A DNA stretch of 64,000 nucleotides from Alishewanella agri BL06 (GCF_000272005.1 NZ_AKKU01000017.1:124001-188000); one strand, 5' to 3'; positions 9,138-18,412 are shown, counted from the first letter of the stretch. A program made the numbers and translations. The notes: generated from the letters alone by a model not told the origin.

Positions 9138-11024
9138 TTAATTACTCAGCGCCTTTAACATCTGGTCGCGCATTTCCGGCTGGAATACCGCGTAGCGGCC
9201 CCGGCCCAGCGCCTTGGCATGATACATAGCCGCATCGGCATCGCGTAACAGCGCATCGGCGTGGTGATATTCGAGCGTCAGTGGTGCTATGCCGACGCTG
9301 ACGCCAGACTGGGTTTTATGACCGTCTAATTGATAAGGTTGGCGGAACTTATCAATAATCCGCTGTGCGACCTCTTCGGCATCCTGGGCATGCTGTAAAT
9401 TAACCAGCATCACCACGAACTCGTCCCCCCCGAAGCGCGCAGCCAGATCATGCTCGCGAATCGCACTGAGCAAACGTTTACTGCTTTCCACCAGAAAGGC
9501 ATCGCCAATATGGTGGCCGAGCGTATCGTTAATTAACTTAAAGCGGTCCAAGTCCAGAAATAACAACGCCATACCCGGATGAGCCTGACGTTTACTTAGC
9601 GCAAATTGTTGTTTTAATTGCTGCAAGAACATTTGACGATTCGCCAGCCCTGTTAATACGTCATGATTAGCATCATAAAACAGTTTTTGCTCAGCTTTTT
9701 TCCGCTCTTCTACCTGCAAGCGTAAAAACAAATTGGTTTGGCGCAGCTCCCGGGTGCTTTCAAACACTTTGCGTTCCAGTTCTTCCTGATGCTGGCGTTG
9801 CCGCTCTGCCGCTAACTTGCGCTGAATGGCGACAGCGATATGCTGTGACACAAAACGCAAAATGGTCAGCTCCTGATCAGTGTATTGATAGCCAGCCTCG
9901 TAGGATTGCACCGCTATCACTCCGATCACTTTCTGGTCAATTTTTAGTGGCGCACCCAGCCAGCTGCTGGAATATTTAGAAGGCCCGCCCAGATTACTTA
10001 TGCCGCGGCGGATTTCGCCGCGTTCAACCAATTGCTGTGCTTCATCATTATTAATTAAGCGCGCTTCGGCACACCGAATCACATATTCGGTAAAACCTTT
10101 ACCCAGCGGCCGGTCAACTGCCGCCGGACTGTATTGGTCAAGGTAAAACGGAAAGTTCAGTTTAGTGCCGTCCTGACTTAGCAAAGCAATATAGCAATTG
10201 TCTGCTGCCATCAAACCACAGAGCACATTATGCATGGCGCGGTAAAAAGCTTGCATATCCTGACTGCTGGCGGTCAGTTCCGAGATCTTATACAGTGCGG
10301 CTTGCAGTTTTTCAGCGTGCGTGCGTTCTTTAATTTCTTTTTGTAAAGACTCATTAGTCTGGCGTAACTGCAAGGTGCGTTGTCTTACTGTGGTTTCCAG
10401 TAACTCACGGCTCTTTACCCGATCAAGTGCAATCACCGTATTACTGCCAATGCTGTTGAACAATTTTAAATCATGTTCGTTATAACGGTATTGGCTATCG
10501 TAGGACTGGATTGCCATCACCCCGATAACTTTATCATCCCGCCATAGCGGAATACCCATCCAATGGGCAGACGGTGAGCCTTGTGCCAGAATTTCGCCGC
10601 TTTGCACCAAAGCATCAAATTGCGCTTCGTCGCAGAGCAAAGGCTGCTCAGTTCTGGCGACATAACCTGTCAAACCCCGTGAAAAAGCACTGGACGGTAC
10701 CGAAGCAATCAGCTGTTGATCTTTTTCATCTGAAAAATATTGCAGGCTATATTGACCCGTTTCACTGTCATACAACACAACATAAAAATTTTCGGCGTGC
10801 AGTTGTTCCGACACCATCTTGTGGATGGCCGGATAAAATTCAGCCATGTCGCTGATGCTGCTGGCTAATTCTGAGAGCTGCAACAAAGCCCCCTGAATGG
10901 TGTAGGCTTCTTTAAAGCGCTCAATCAGGGTTAGCAACCGCCGTATTTTGGTGGAAGCGCGTTTAAGTTGATGCTGAAGTGTTTCTAAGTTGTTCAATCC
11001 CGCCATTCCGTTGCGAATAAACAC
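9138..11024 (-). CDS. Diguanylate cyclase with two GAF sensor domains
   Basis: About 628 residues, no transmembrane segment: a helical N-terminus, GAF domain 1 (~40-190), a linker coil, GAF domain 2 (~240-395), a second coil rich in Gln/Glu/Arg, and a GGDEF domain (~455-620). The active-site motif is intact in ARFGGDEFVVM, and REHD precedes it by five residues, matching the RxxD inhibitory site. It should make cyclic di-GMP in response to a cytoplasmic ligand or redox cue sensed by GAF. The frame opens at GTG 11024; an ATG six codons in (11006) is an alternative, and neither has a strong ribosome-binding site. The signal is unknown. Confidence 0.88.
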   Translation of the reverse strand: MFIRNGMAGLNNLETLQHQLKRASTKIRRLLTLIERFKEAYTIQGALLQLSELASSISDMAEFYPAIHKMVSEQLHAENFYVVLYDSETGQYSLQYFSDEKDQQLIASVPSSAFSRGLTGYVARTEQPLLCDEAQFDALVQSGEILAQGSPSAHWMGIPLWRDDKVIGVMAIQSYDSQYRYNEHDLKLFNSIGSNTVIALDRVKSRELLETTVRQRTLQLRQTNESLQKEIKERTHAEKLQAALYKISELTASSQDMQAFYRAMHNVLCGLMAADNCYIALLSQDGTKLNFPFYLDQYSPAAVDRPLGKGFTEYVIRCAEARLINNDEAQQLVERGEIRRGISNLGGPSKYSSSWLGAPLKIDQKVIGVIAVQSYEAGYQYTDQELTILRFVSQHIAVAIQRKLAAERQRQHQEELERKVFESTRELRQTNLFLRLQVEERKKAEQKLFYDANHDVLTGLANRQMFLQQLKQQFALSKRQAHPGMALLFLDLDRFKLINDTLGHHIGDAFLVESSKRLLSAIREHDLAARFGGDEFVVMLVNLQHAQDAEEVAQRIIDKFRQPYQLDGHKTQSGVSVGIAPLTLEYHHADALLRDADAAMYHAKALGRGRYAVFQPEMRDQMLKALSN

Positions 11025-11138
11025 TGGTCAGAGCAATAATAATAAAGTGTTATTATGCACAAAGTTTAGACGCAGGGAAGAGATAGCAAGGAAATATCAC
11101 TAAATTAGTTAAAGAAGATCTTTAAACACTGCAGAGAT

Positions 11139-11166
11139 AAAAAAACCGCAGCAAGCTGCGGTTTTC
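11139..11166 (-). terminator. Terminator after cytochrome c5 gene
   Basis: Stem AACCGCAGC / GCTGCGGTT with a 2-nt loop; on the minus strand it is followed by a T run (A7 on the plus strand at about 11139-11145). Confidence 0.85.
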
Positions 11167-11186
11167 CAAAGCGCTTTAACGATGAT

Positions 11187-11582
11187 TTAAACACCGTCTG
11201 TCATAAAGCGAATCGCGGCAGCAATTTCATCCTCAGAACAGGTAGTACAAGTGCCCATCGCTGGCATATTGTTAAAACCTTCCATAGAGTGTTTCAGCAG
11301 CACGTCGAATCCTTGCGCTAAACGTGGCTTCCAGGCCTCTGAATTAGGCTTGGGGGCGTCCAGTGCGCCGGTACCATGACAAGCAAAACAGGCCGACTTA
11401 TACACTTGCTCACCACTGCGTGGACCCGCTGCGACGGCTTCTGTGGCTGCCGCTGCACCAGCAACATAAACCTGACCCACTGGCGCGATCCGCTTAGCGA
11501 TAGCGTCAGCTTCCTGTTCGGTACTGGCCTGCAAACCTAGTGTTGTCAGCAGCATTGCTACTGCAAGTGTCAATTTCTTCAT
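11187..11582 (-). CDS. Periplasmic cytochrome c5-type protein
   Basis: A 131-residue secreted monohaem cytochrome. The ATG at 11582 begins a clear signal peptide (MKKLTLAVAMLLTTLGLQAS). The mature part holds a single haem motif CFACHGTG (about residue 70), the axial-ligand region GFNNMPAMGTC and two further cysteines (CTTC) typical of cytochrome c5. It is expected to shuttle electrons in the periplasm. An in-frame extension 14 codons upstream is not needed and breaks the signal peptide. polA and cytochrome c5 are also neighbours in related gammaproteobacteria. Confidence 0.88.
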   Translation of the reverse strand: MKKLTLAVAMLLTTLGLQASTEQEADAIAKRIAPVGQVYVAGAAAATEAVAAGPRSGEQVYKSACFACHGTGALDAPKPNSEAWKPRLAQGFDVLLKHSMEGFNNMPAMGTCTTCSEDEIAAAIRFMTDGV

Positions 11583-12137
11583 AATGTCGATCCCGTGCTG
11601 AAAGCCATACTGATTTGCTGGCATTATAGCCTGCCTTTGCGGCAGAACGGAAGAGTTAGCCGCAGCAGGCTTTTAACGCCTTAATTTTGTCAAATGATCC
11701 TGACAATAGCGTGCTAAGCCTTATCAAACTTGCTTTATGCCGTTTTATACAGCAAATAGGATTTTTAGGAGCAAAATTTTTTAAAATTTACTCTGGGCAA
11801 AGCCGCTGATTGTGATAGTCTGTTCCACCTGCATGGAGTTGCAGGCAGCTTTTTGTGAATGGACTCCGGGCGAAAGCTCAAGCGTTTTCCACATTACGCA
11901 ATGCTGAAAAAATAAGAATAAGGGCACTTGCAGTTTCGTTCCTTTCTTTATAAAACAAACACTTAGAATTACACCAGCCTCATGCTGTTTACTACAGCGT
12001 GTCGGTTAGCTATTTTTTTGCACAAAGTTATCCACAGCTTACTCCCGATTTTGACTGCCGCAACCCGACTTGTTCAGCTAGCCGGATCCGTGTAGCTATG
12101 GCATCCTATATCTCAAACTCCGCGCAGGGCAATCATC
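11583..12137. other. Intergenic region between cytochrome c5 and polA, with a perfect DnaA-box match
   Basis: A 555-bp gap without a convincing gene. It must contain the promoters of both divergent genes. A perfect DnaA-box consensus TTATCCACA lies at 12028-12036, about 100 bp before the polA start. A short hairpin CCTGCA/TGCAGG followed by CAGCTTTTTG occurs near 11828-11857 but is too weak to call a terminator. Nothing else is recognised. Confidence 0.5.
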
Positions 12138-14930
12138 ATGGTCTATATCCCCAAAAATCCGCTGATCTTGGTCGACGGTTCTTCTTATTTATTTCGTGCT
12201 TATCACGCGCCACCACATTTAACGAATTCGCGTGGCGAAGCCACAGGTGCCATTTATGGCGTGGTCAATATGTTGAAGAGCTTGCTCAAACAGTACCAAC
12301 CAACACAAATGGCGGTCGTGTTTGATGCCAAAGGGCCAACATTTCGGAATGAGATGTATGCCGAGTACAAAGCCCATCGGCCACCGATGCCTGATGACTT
12401 ACGTAGCCAGATTGAACCTCTGCACAATATTATCCGGGCCATGGGTTTGCCGTTGTTATGTATCAGTGGTGTGGAAGCTGATGATGTGATTGGTACGCTA
12501 GCGCGGCAGGCCAGCGCGGCCGGACGGCACACCCTGATTTCAACTGGCGATAAGGATATGGCGCAGTTGGTCGATGAGCATGTCACGCTAATTAATACCA
12601 TGACCAATACGCTGCTCGATCCCCCTGCGGTGCTGGAAAAATTCGGTATTGGCCCGGAGTTGATTATCGATTATCTGGCGCTGATGGGTGATAAGGTGGA
12701 TAACATCCCGGGTCTGCCCGGAGTAGGTGAGAAAACGGCAGCGGCTCTGCTGCAGGGGTTGGGTTCAATTGAACAGATTTACCAACAGCTGGATCAGGTT
12801 GCAGCACTGAGTTTCCGCGGCGCCAAAACTATGGCAGCCAAACTGCAGGAATTTGAAGCCCAGCTGAAACTGTCATACGAGCTGGCAACGATTAAATGCG
12901 ACGTAGCGCTACCCTGCACACTGGATGAATTACAAATCCAGCCAGCTGATCAGGCACAACTAGCTGAATTATATCGTGAATGTGAGTTTAAACGCTGGCT
13001 GGCTGAAGTCTTAGCCAGTAGCCAGCACAGTGCCGGAGCGTCAGAGAGTCCGGCACAGGATGCCAGCGCAAGCGAGACAGCCGATAAGACGCCAACGGAA
13101 GTGCGGCAGGTGATTGATCGTCAGCAATATCAAACCATTCTGACGTCAGAGGATTTCGAGCAGTTACTGATAATCCTGGATCAGGCAGAATTAACGGCTT
13201 TTGATACTGAAACCACCAGTCTGGATTATATGCAGGCCGAGCTGGTTGGTTTATCTTTTGCTACCGCCGCCGGTCAAGCCTGGTACTTGCCGCTGGCACA
13301 TGATTATCTGGGCGCGCCGGCGCAACTGGATCGCCAGCACTGTTTGCAACGCTTAACACCCTGGCTGGAAAATCCCGCTAAAGCCAAGGTAGGTCAGAAT
13401 CTGAAGTACGATCAAAGTGTGCTGGCACGCTATAAGATTGCGCTGCGGGGTGTCAAGTTTGACACCATGCTGGAGTCCTACGTACTTAACTCCGTTGCCG
13501 GCCGCCATGATATGGATAGCCTGGCGTTGAAATATCTTGGACATAGCACTATCAGCTTTGAAGATTTGGCCGGTAAAGGCGCCAAGCAACTCACTTTTAA
13601 TCAAATTGAATTGGAAAAGGCTGCTGAGTACGCCGCAGAAGATGCCGATGTGACATTACGGCTGCATCAGACATTATGGCCTCAGCTACAGCAGAGCGCC
13701 GGATTGGTTAAGGTTTTCAATGAAATTGAACTGCCATTGATTGCCATTCTGTCAGATATTGAACGTCATGGAGTACTGATAGACAGCCAATTATTGGCTG
13801 AGCAAAGCCAGCAGTTGAGTCAGCGGATTGCCGAGCTGGAGCAATTGGCTTATCAGCAAGCCGGCAAAGAATTTAATCTGGCCTCCCCGAAACAGTTACA
13901 AGAAATTCTGTTCGAGCAGATGAAGTTGCCGGTACTGAAAAAGACACCCAGCGGCACGCCATCAACAGCAGAAGAAGTGCTGGCAGAGTTAGCACTGGAA
14001 TATGAATTTCCAAAACTGATCACGGAGCACCGCGGCCTGAGTAAACTGCGTTCCACCTATACCGAAAAATTACCGAAGATGGTTAATAAGGCGACGGGCC
14101 GGGTGCATACTTCCTACCACCAAGCGGTCGCTGCCACGGGCCGCTTAAGCTCCACCGAGCCGAACTTGCAGAATATTCCGATCCGCACCGAAGAAGGGCG
14201 CCGGATCCGACAAGCCTTTATCGCGCCCAAAGGCAAATTACTGATGGCCATCGACTACTCGCAGATTGAGCTGAGAATTATGGCGCACCTGTCGCAGGAC
14301 AAGGCGTTACTGGATGCGTTCGCCAAGGGACTGGATGTACACCGGGCAACCGCCGCCGAAGTATTTGGCGTCAGTCTGGAGCAGGTTACCGCCGAGCAGC
14401 GGCGAAGTGCCAAAGCCGTAAACTTTGGTTTAATCTATGGCATGTCAGCCTTTGGCTTAGCCAAGCAACTTGGTATTGGCCGCGGTGAAGCTCAGCACTA
14501 TGTTGACCGCTATTTCGAGCGTTTCCCAGGTGTACTCGATTATATGGAGCGCACCCGCAAACAGGCGCATGAACAGGGCTATGTTGAAACCCTGTTTGGC
14601 CGTCGCTTATATCTGCCTGATATTAATGCTAAAAATATTGGCAGACAAAAAGCGGCGGAACGGGCTGCGATTAATGCACCGATGCAAGGCACGGCGGCTG
14701 ATATTATCAAACTGGCAATGATTAAGGTACAGACATGGCTACAGCAGCATGCTGCTGATAAAGCTGCCATGATTATGCAAGTACACGACGAACTGGTGTT
14801 CGAAGTGACGGCGGCAGATGTCAGTTGGTTAGCTACCGAGTTGAAACAGCTGATGGCCAGCGCAGCCAAATTGGATGTGCCTTTACTCGCCGAAGTAGGC
14901 TATGGCAAAAACTGGGATGAAGCACACTAG
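12138..14930 (+). CDS. polA: DNA polymerase I
   Basis: A 930-residue three-domain polymerase, near the 928 of E. coli. The N-terminal 5' nuclease (~1-290) shows [25 protein letters not shown] and GDKDMAQLV. The 3'-5' exonuclease (~330-515) shows [10 protein letters not shown] and [11 protein letters not shown]. The polymerase domain has motif A ([17 protein letters not shown]), motif B ([21 protein letters not shown]) and motif C ([11 protein letters not shown]). It fills gaps and removes primers. The protein ends NWDEAH, the same relative position as the E. coli end. Its TAG stop is formed by the left end of a MITE-like element. Spot 42 follows downstream, as in other gammaproteobacteria. 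Confidence 0.97.
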   Translation: MVYIPKNPLILVDGSSYLFRAYHAPPHLTNSRGEATGAIYGVVNMLKSLLKQYQPTQMAVVFDAKGPTFRNEMYAEYKAHRPPMPDDLRSQIEPLHNIIRAMGLPLLCISGVEADDVIGTLARQASAAGRHTLISTGDKDMAQLVDEHVTLINTMTNTLLDPPAVLEKFGIGPELIIDYLALMGDKVDNIPGLPGVGEKTAAALLQGLGSIEQIYQQLDQVAALSFRGAKTMAAKLQEFEAQLKLSYELATIKCDVALPCTLDELQIQPADQAQLAELYRECEFKRWLAEVLASSQHSAGASESPAQDASASETADKTPTEVRQVIDRQQYQTILTSEDFEQLLIILDQAELTAFDTETTSLDYMQAELVGLSFATAAGQAWYLPLAHDYLGAPAQLDRQHCLQRLTPWLENPAKAKVGQNLKYDQSVLARYKIALRGVKFDTMLESYVLNSVAGRHDMDSLALKYLGHSTISFEDLAGKGAKQLTFNQIELEKAAEYAAEDADVTLRLHQTLWPQLQQSAGLVKVFNEIELPLIAILSDIERHGVLIDSQLLAEQSQQLSQRIAELEQLAYQQAGKEFNLASPKQLQEILFEQMKLPVLKKTPSGTPSTAEEVLAELALEYEFPKLITEHRGLSKLRSTYTEKLPKMVNKATGRVHTSYHQAVAATGRLSSTEPNLQNIPIRTEEGRRIRQAFIAPKGKLLMAIDYSQIELRIMAHLSQDKALLDAFAKGLDVHRATAAEVFGVSLEQVTAEQRRSAKAVNFGLIYGMSAFGLAKQLGIGRGEAQHYVDRYFERFPGVLDYMERTRKQAHEQGYVETLFGRRLYLPDINAKNIGRQKAAERAAINAPMQGTAADIIKLAMIKVQTWLQQHAADKAAMIMQVHDELVFEVTAADVSWLATELKQLMASAAKLDVPLLAEVGYGKNWDEAH

Positions 14931-15194
14931 GGCGTGTTGACGTTTGCTGCTTGTTTTTGCAGCCGTTTGGCTGGTGTTTATACAAGGCAGAGCTTGTGAT
15001 GTGTAGTTATTCTACATGAACAAGCGATAACGCAGTAGAAACGCCAGCCAAACGCTGCCCGAAGGGTTCGCGCTGGCGGCGCTTTGCTCTTTGTCACTCG
15101 TCACTTATTTAGAATAACTAAACTGCGCTCCTCGTTTCGCGATCAAAGCGCCGCCAGTGCGAACAAAATCTAAGCAGAAAACGTCAACACGCCC
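14930..15194. mobile_element. MITE-like element, 265 bp, inserted at the polA stop codon
   Basis: Terminal inverted repeats GGGCGTGTTGACGTTT (left, from 14930) and its complement (right, ending 15194), flanked by TA at 14928-14929 and 15195-15196, as for elements moved by TA-targeting transposases. No open frame is present. Two internal inverted repeats would fold into large hairpins: 14964-14979 with 15039-15054, and 15067-15086 with 15144-15163. The polA stop TAG is made of the target TA plus the first G of the element. A truncated second copy lies at 56567-56633. The mobilising transposase is not in this window. Confidence 0.8.
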
Positions 15195-15276
15195 TAAGCA
15201 GATGGTAATTTAATTACATAAAAAGCCTTAAAAATGCAGCACCTACACTTTTATGTAGTTTTATTACAAAAAAACC

Positions 15277-15304
15277 TTGCAATCGCTCAGAAAATGACTA
15301 GAAT
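15277..15304 (+). promoter_or_regulatory. Promoter of Spot 42 RNA
   Basis: -35 TTGCAA (15277-15282), 16-bp spacer, -10 TAGAAT (15299-15304). The RNA start at 15312 lies seven bases after the -10. Confidence 0.75.
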
Positions 15305-15311
15305 TTGAGTC

Positions 15312-15420
15312 GTAGGGTACAGAGGTAAGATATTCTATCTTTCACCCGGGGTGTTTCACTCCGGATTATGAAAGTAGGCTTTATTTAGCCGCCCCGCTGC
15401 TTGCAGCGGGGCGTTTTTTT
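15312..15420 (+). ncRNA. spf: Spot 42 regulatory RNA
   Basis: About 109 nt. The 5' part GTAGGGTACAGAGGTAAGAT is identical or nearly so to the E. coli Spot 42 start, and is followed by TTCTATCTTTCA. The 3' end has the conserved TTTAGCCGCCCC and a strong terminator (GCCCCGCTGC / GCAGCGGGGC, then T7). Location between polA and engB is the same as in enterobacteria and vibrios. In E. coli Spot 42 is an Hfq-dependent, CRP-repressed RNA that represses catabolic mRNAs such as galK. The central part differs from E. coli, so its targets here may differ. Confidence 0.95.
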
Positions 15421-15519
15421 TATTTGTGTTTGAAGCCCGCAACACAAAACAGAATGCGCGCCAGAGCATATTGCAGTAGACCGTCTGTGTTACCCAATAA
15501 CATTTTTTAGAGTAAATAC

Positions 15520-15548
15520 TTCAAACGGTGCAATATTGCTGTTATACT
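15520..15548 (+). promoter_or_regulatory. Candidate promoter of a small RNA
   Basis: -35 TTCAAA (15520-15525), a 17-bp spacer and -10 TATACT (15543-15548). The predicted start, 15555, coincides with the first base of a perfect hairpin. Confidence 0.5.
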
Positions 15549-15554
15549 GCACAC

Positions 15555-15641
15555 GTCTTAGCGATAAGACACCCTGTTGATTTGATTTTATATAGCTTCT
15601 CCCCGATTGCTATGACCGACCCTCAGGGGTCGGTTTTTTTT
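15555..15641 (+). ncRNA. Candidate small RNA (~87 nt) between Spot 42 and engB
   Basis: Predicted transcript from 15555 to 15641. It begins with a 5' stem-loop GTCTTA-GCGA-TAAGAC at its first base. An unstructured, U-rich middle (15571-15615) follows. It ends in a strong terminator CCGACCC/GGGTCGG (15616-15633) followed by eight T. No plus-strand gene is available for this terminator to serve: Spot 42 has its own and engB lies on the other strand. No protein frame with a ribosome-binding site is seen inside. I do not recognise a known RNA family. The promoter, ends and single-stranded middle fit an Hfq-type regulator, but expression is unproven. Confidence 0.5.
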
Positions 15642-15661
15642 GCCTGTTGGAAATCAGCAAT

Positions 15662-15695
15662 AAAAAACGGCTGGTTCTTTACAGATAGCCAGCCG
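15662..15695 (-). terminator. Terminator after engB
   Basis: Minus-strand stem CGGCTGG / CCAGCCG (15695-15689 with 15674-15668) followed by six T (A6 at 15662-15667 on the plus strand). Confidence 0.8.
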
Positions 15696-15725
15696 CTTAT
15701 GGGTGGAAATCAGGATACAGTAAGG

Positions 15726-16349
15726 TCAGGTTGTTTCGTCTGTCAGATCGGTAAACCAGCCGTTCAGTACTTGCTCAAACTCAGGTAACCCCAATTTGCT
15801 CAGTGAGCTGAAGAGCTGCACCTGCACATCACCCATAAAGGCTAATGCTGCTTCGCGTACTTCCAACAAAATCTTTTTCCGTGCGCCCGGGCCAAGCTTG
15901 TCGGCTTTTGTTAACAGTAGCAATACCGGTAACTTACTCTCTACCGCCCAGAAAATCAGCTGTTGATCTAAATCTTTCAGCGGGTGCCGGATATCCATTA
16001 ATACCACCAAGCCTTTTAAGCTCTGCCGCTTTTGCAGATATTCCGATAACGATTGCTGCCATTTCTCTTTTACTGCCAAGGGTACTTTGGCAAAACCATA
16101 ACCGGGCAAATCGATAAGTCGTTTATCCGGCGCCAGCTCAAAAGTATTAATTAACTGGGTCCGGCCAGGTGTTTTACTGGTACGAGCCAGATTATTCTGT
16201 CGGGTCAGCGTATTCAGCGCGCTGGATTTCCCGGCATTTGAGCGGCCGGCGAACGCGACCTCAGTACCGGTATCGGCGGGCAAAGCCCTGATATCAGGGG
16301 CGCTGGTCAGAAAACTGACCTGCTGAAAATTGAACTTTGGCTGTGACAC
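15726..16349 (-). CDS. engB: Ribosome biogenesis GTP-binding protein EngB (YsxC/YihA)
   Basis: A 207-residue TRAFAC-class GTPase: G1 [12 protein letters not shown] (about residues 34-45), G2 threonine in [11 protein letters not shown]3 [11 protein letters not shown]4 LTKADKL and G5 FSSLSKLG. EngB is needed for assembly of the 50S ribosomal subunit. The start is GTG 16349, with CGGAG seven bases before it. The gene order polA - spf - engB is the classical gammaproteobacterial one. It is divergent from the cytochrome c4 gene. Confidence 0.95.
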   Translation of the reverse strand: MSQPKFNFQQVSFLTSAPDIRALPADTGTEVAFAGRSNAGKSSALNTLTRQNNLARTSKTPGRTQLINTFELAPDKRLIDLPGYGFAKVPLAVKEKWQQSLSEYLQKRQSLKGLVVLMDIRHPLKDLDQQLIFWAVESKLPVLLLLTKADKLGPGARKKILLEVREAALAFMGDVQVQLFSSLSKLGLPEFEQVLNGWFTDLTDETT

Positions 16350-16531
16350 AAGCTACTCCGGCTGGTAAATTGAGGTTATTGTAGCGGATCTGAAGGATCG
16401 GAAGAAGCTTTTGACTAAAGGATGGGATTTTACTTTGGGCAGTTTCGTGTAAAATAGAGCAAAAATCACCTTAATATAATTCATTGCAGCCAGATCGCTG
16501 GCGTTTGAATGCGGACTGAGACGGATCAAAC

Positions 16532-17158
16532 ATGAAAAAACTCGTATTACCTCTGACGCTGTTATTCGGATTAATCGGTGCAGCAAACGCTTTTGATGGT
16601 GATGCCGAAGCTGGCAAGGCAAAATCAGCCACCTGTGCGGCTTGCCATGGCCCGGACGGCAACAGTCCGCTGGCTATTTATCCTAAAATTGCTGGTCAGC
16701 ACGCTGAGTACCTGTATAAACAATTAACTGACTATAAATTGGGCATGACCTCAGGCGGAAAAGAAGGCCGCTCGAATGCCATTATGTTTGGTATGGTTGC
16801 CGCATTATCGGATCAGGATATGAAAGATCTGGCCGCATACTTCTCTTCACAACGCGTGAAGCCAGGTACAACGCCAGAAGATGTGATTGAATTAGGTCAA
16901 AAATTGTACCGCGGTGGTGATGCTGAGCGTGGTATCGCTGCCTGTATCGCCTGTCATGGTCCTCGGGGCGCAGGCACCAGCCTGGCAGGTTTTCCGCGCA
17001 TTGGCTTCCAAAATGCGGACTATGTCAAAACAACACTGGAAGAATTCCGCGCCGGTACCCGGGCCAACGATATGAACGGCATGATGCGTGAAGTTGCGAA
17101 AAAACTGACTGACGAAGATATTCGGGTGCTGTCGCAGTACCTGGGTGGTCTGCATTAA
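16532..17158 (+). CDS. Dihaem cytochrome c4
   Basis: A 208-residue periplasmic cytochrome: a signal peptide (MKKLVLPLTLLFGLIGAANA), then two homologous domains, each with a haem motif (CAACHGPDG about residue 34 and CIACHGPRG about residue 133) and a methionine-ligand region. Cytochrome c4 carries electrons from the bc1 complex to terminal oxidases such as cbb3. The gene commonly sits next to engB in this group of bacteria. A terminator follows at once. Confidence 0.94.
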   Translation: MKKLVLPLTLLFGLIGAANAFDGDAEAGKAKSATCAACHGPDGNSPLAIYPKIAGQHAEYLYKQLTDYKLGMTSGGKEGRSNAIMFGMVAALSDQDMKDLAAYFSSQRVKPGTTPEDVIELGQKLYRGGDAERGIAACIACHGPRGAGTSLAGFPRIGFQNADYVKTTLEEFRAGTRANDMNGMMREVAKKLTDEDIRVLSQYLGGLH

Positions 17159-17189
17159 TCAGCGATAAGCTGTAACAGCTGCTAACAAA

Positions 17190-17214
17190 AACCGGCGACC
17201 TCGCCGGTTTTTTT
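17190..17214 (+). terminator. Terminator after cytochrome c4
   Basis: Stem AACCGGCGA / TCGCCGGTT with a 2-nt loop, followed by a T run. Confidence 0.88.
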
Positions 17215-17221
17215 ATGTTGC

Positions 17222-17239
17222 TGTAAGAGATCTCTCACA
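17222..17239 (+). promoter_or_regulatory. GacA/UvrY-type upstream activating box
   Basis: TGTAAG-N6-CTCACA matches the TGTAAG-N6-CTTACA consensus bound by GacA/UvrY response regulators, with one mismatch. It lies about 170-185 bp upstream of the predicted start of the CsrB/C-type RNA, the usual place in csrB, csrC and rsmZ promoters. Confidence 0.7.
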
Positions 17240-17407
17240 CAAGCTGTAAGACTTTTGCGTTTCTTTCATTCGTATGGAACTTTTTGGCCATAATTTATAC
17301 GCAATAAGTTACTGAAAAAAATAAAAATGTAGACTAAAGTCGAATTTTTTTCAGGTTTTTTTACCTCAAGGGCTTGCCATATTCGAAGATCAGAGTAAAT
17401 TTAAAGC

Positions 17408-17712
17408 GTTGTCCGCAGGCGATAAAACAACAGGGAATTGCGGCAAAGGAAGGTAAAGCACCCTTGGGTGCAGTGTATTTTGAGATGCCCGGATGGTGTC
17501 AGGCGCGACAAGCGCGCAAGGATGATTACGAAAGTTACCAGGATGGTCGTAAAGAATAAAAGAGCTGGCATGGACAGCAAATAATAATATAGGGATAACT
17601 TGCAACACGATGTTGGCTGCGCTTCAGGATGATTTAAGCGATTCGAGAGAAGTGTCCACCACTAGGCACAAATAAACAGGGCGATAAGGTAATCTTATCG
17701 CCCTTTGTTTTT
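17408..17712 (+). ncRNA. CsrB/CsrC-family CsrA-sequestering RNA
   Basis: About 305 nt. A promoter-like TTGCCA-16-TAAATT (17374-17401) places the start near 17408. The 5' end forms GTTGT/ACAAC (17408-17431), followed by exposed AGGGA. Eight GGA motifs occur (17434, 17448, 17491, 17520, 17541, 17572, 17593, 17627); four are (A/C)GGATG. Some sit in hairpin loops, such as ACC-AGGAT-GGT (17537-17547) and the CGCTT/AAGCG stem around 17627. It ends in the terminator GGGCGATAAG/CTTATCGCCC plus T-rich tail. A GacA-type box lies upstream. E. coli csrC lies between engB and yihI, and this RNA lies in the equivalent interval. Such RNAs titrate CsrA under control of the Gac/Bar two-component system. CsrB versus CsrC cannot be distinguished. 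Confidence 0.85.
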
Positions 17713-17735
17713 ATGTCGATTTGCAGGAAGGTTTA

Positions 17736-18377
17736 ATGGAGCCATGTCCACTTTGTCAGCATGCTGACAGCATCTTATTTAGCTCAGATTCGCAACGTGA
17801 ATACCGGCAATGTTTGCAATGTCAGCTGGTGTATGTACCGAGTGCTCAGTTGCTGAGCCCAGCACAGGAACAGCAACACTATCAGCTACACAATAATGAT
17901 CTCGATGATCCCGGCTACCGTCAATTCTTACAACGCCTGGCCAGCCCCTTATTAGCGGCCTTGCCACCAGGTCAGCTACAGGGTCTCGATTTTGGTTGTG
18001 GTCCGGGACCTTTGCTGGCGAAAATGCTAGCCGAAGCGGGCCATCAGATGCAGTTATGGGATCCGTTTTTCGCCAACAATCCGGCAGCACTGGCGCAATC
18101 TTATGATTTCATCAGCTGCAGCGAAGCAATAGAGCATTTCGTGCACCCGGCGCAAGAATGGCAATGTTGGTTAGGTTTACTGAAGCCTGGCGGCGTTCTG
18201 GCCATTATGACCAGCCACTACCTGGATGCGGCGCACTTTGCCAACTGGCACTATAAACGTGATCCAACGCATATCCGCTTCTTTCATCAGCGCACTTTTG
18301 CGTTTTTAGCCCAACGCGATCAGTTAAGCCTAAGTTTTCCTGCGAAGGATGTGGTGCTTTTACGCAAAGCTGGTTAA
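17736..18377 (+). CDS. Class I SAM-dependent methyltransferase with N-terminal zinc-ribbon-like cysteines
   Basis: A 213-residue protein. Residues 1-40 hold CPLCQ...CLQCQ, a likely zinc-binding knuckle. The Rossmann methyltransferase domain follows, with motif I LDFGCGPGPLLAKML (about residue 88) and downstream FISCSEAIEHF and LKPGGVLAIMTSHYL. I start at ATG 17736, which has AAGG a few bases upstream; the longer TTG frame begins within the same leader. It lies just after the CsrB/C RNA and before yihI. The substrate is unknown; the neighbourhood suggests nothing specific. Confidence 0.8.
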   Translation: MEPCPLCQHADSILFSSDSQREYRQCLQCQLVYVPSAQLLSPAQEQQHYQLHNNDLDDPGYRQFLQRLASPLLAALPPGQLQGLDFGCGPGPLLAKMLAEAGHQMQLWDPFFANNPAALAQSYDFISCSEAIEHFVHPAQEWQCWLGLLKPGGVLAIMTSHYLDAAHFANWHYKRDPTHIRFFHQRTFAFLAQRDQLSLSFPAKDVVLLRKAG

Positions 18378-18412
18378 AATGTGCGCCCTTTTTTACAGGT
18401 ATCCAGATTACT

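Noticed and set aside
11828-11857. Terminator or small RNA end upstream of polA
   Set aside because: Only a 6-bp stem, T-tract displaced by four bases, and no promoter or gene that it could serve.
17374-17559. 61-codon open frame after cytochrome c4
   Set aside because: It begins inside the promoter and runs through the 5' part of the CsrB/C-type RNA, has no ribosome-binding site, and its codons reflect the GGA motifs.
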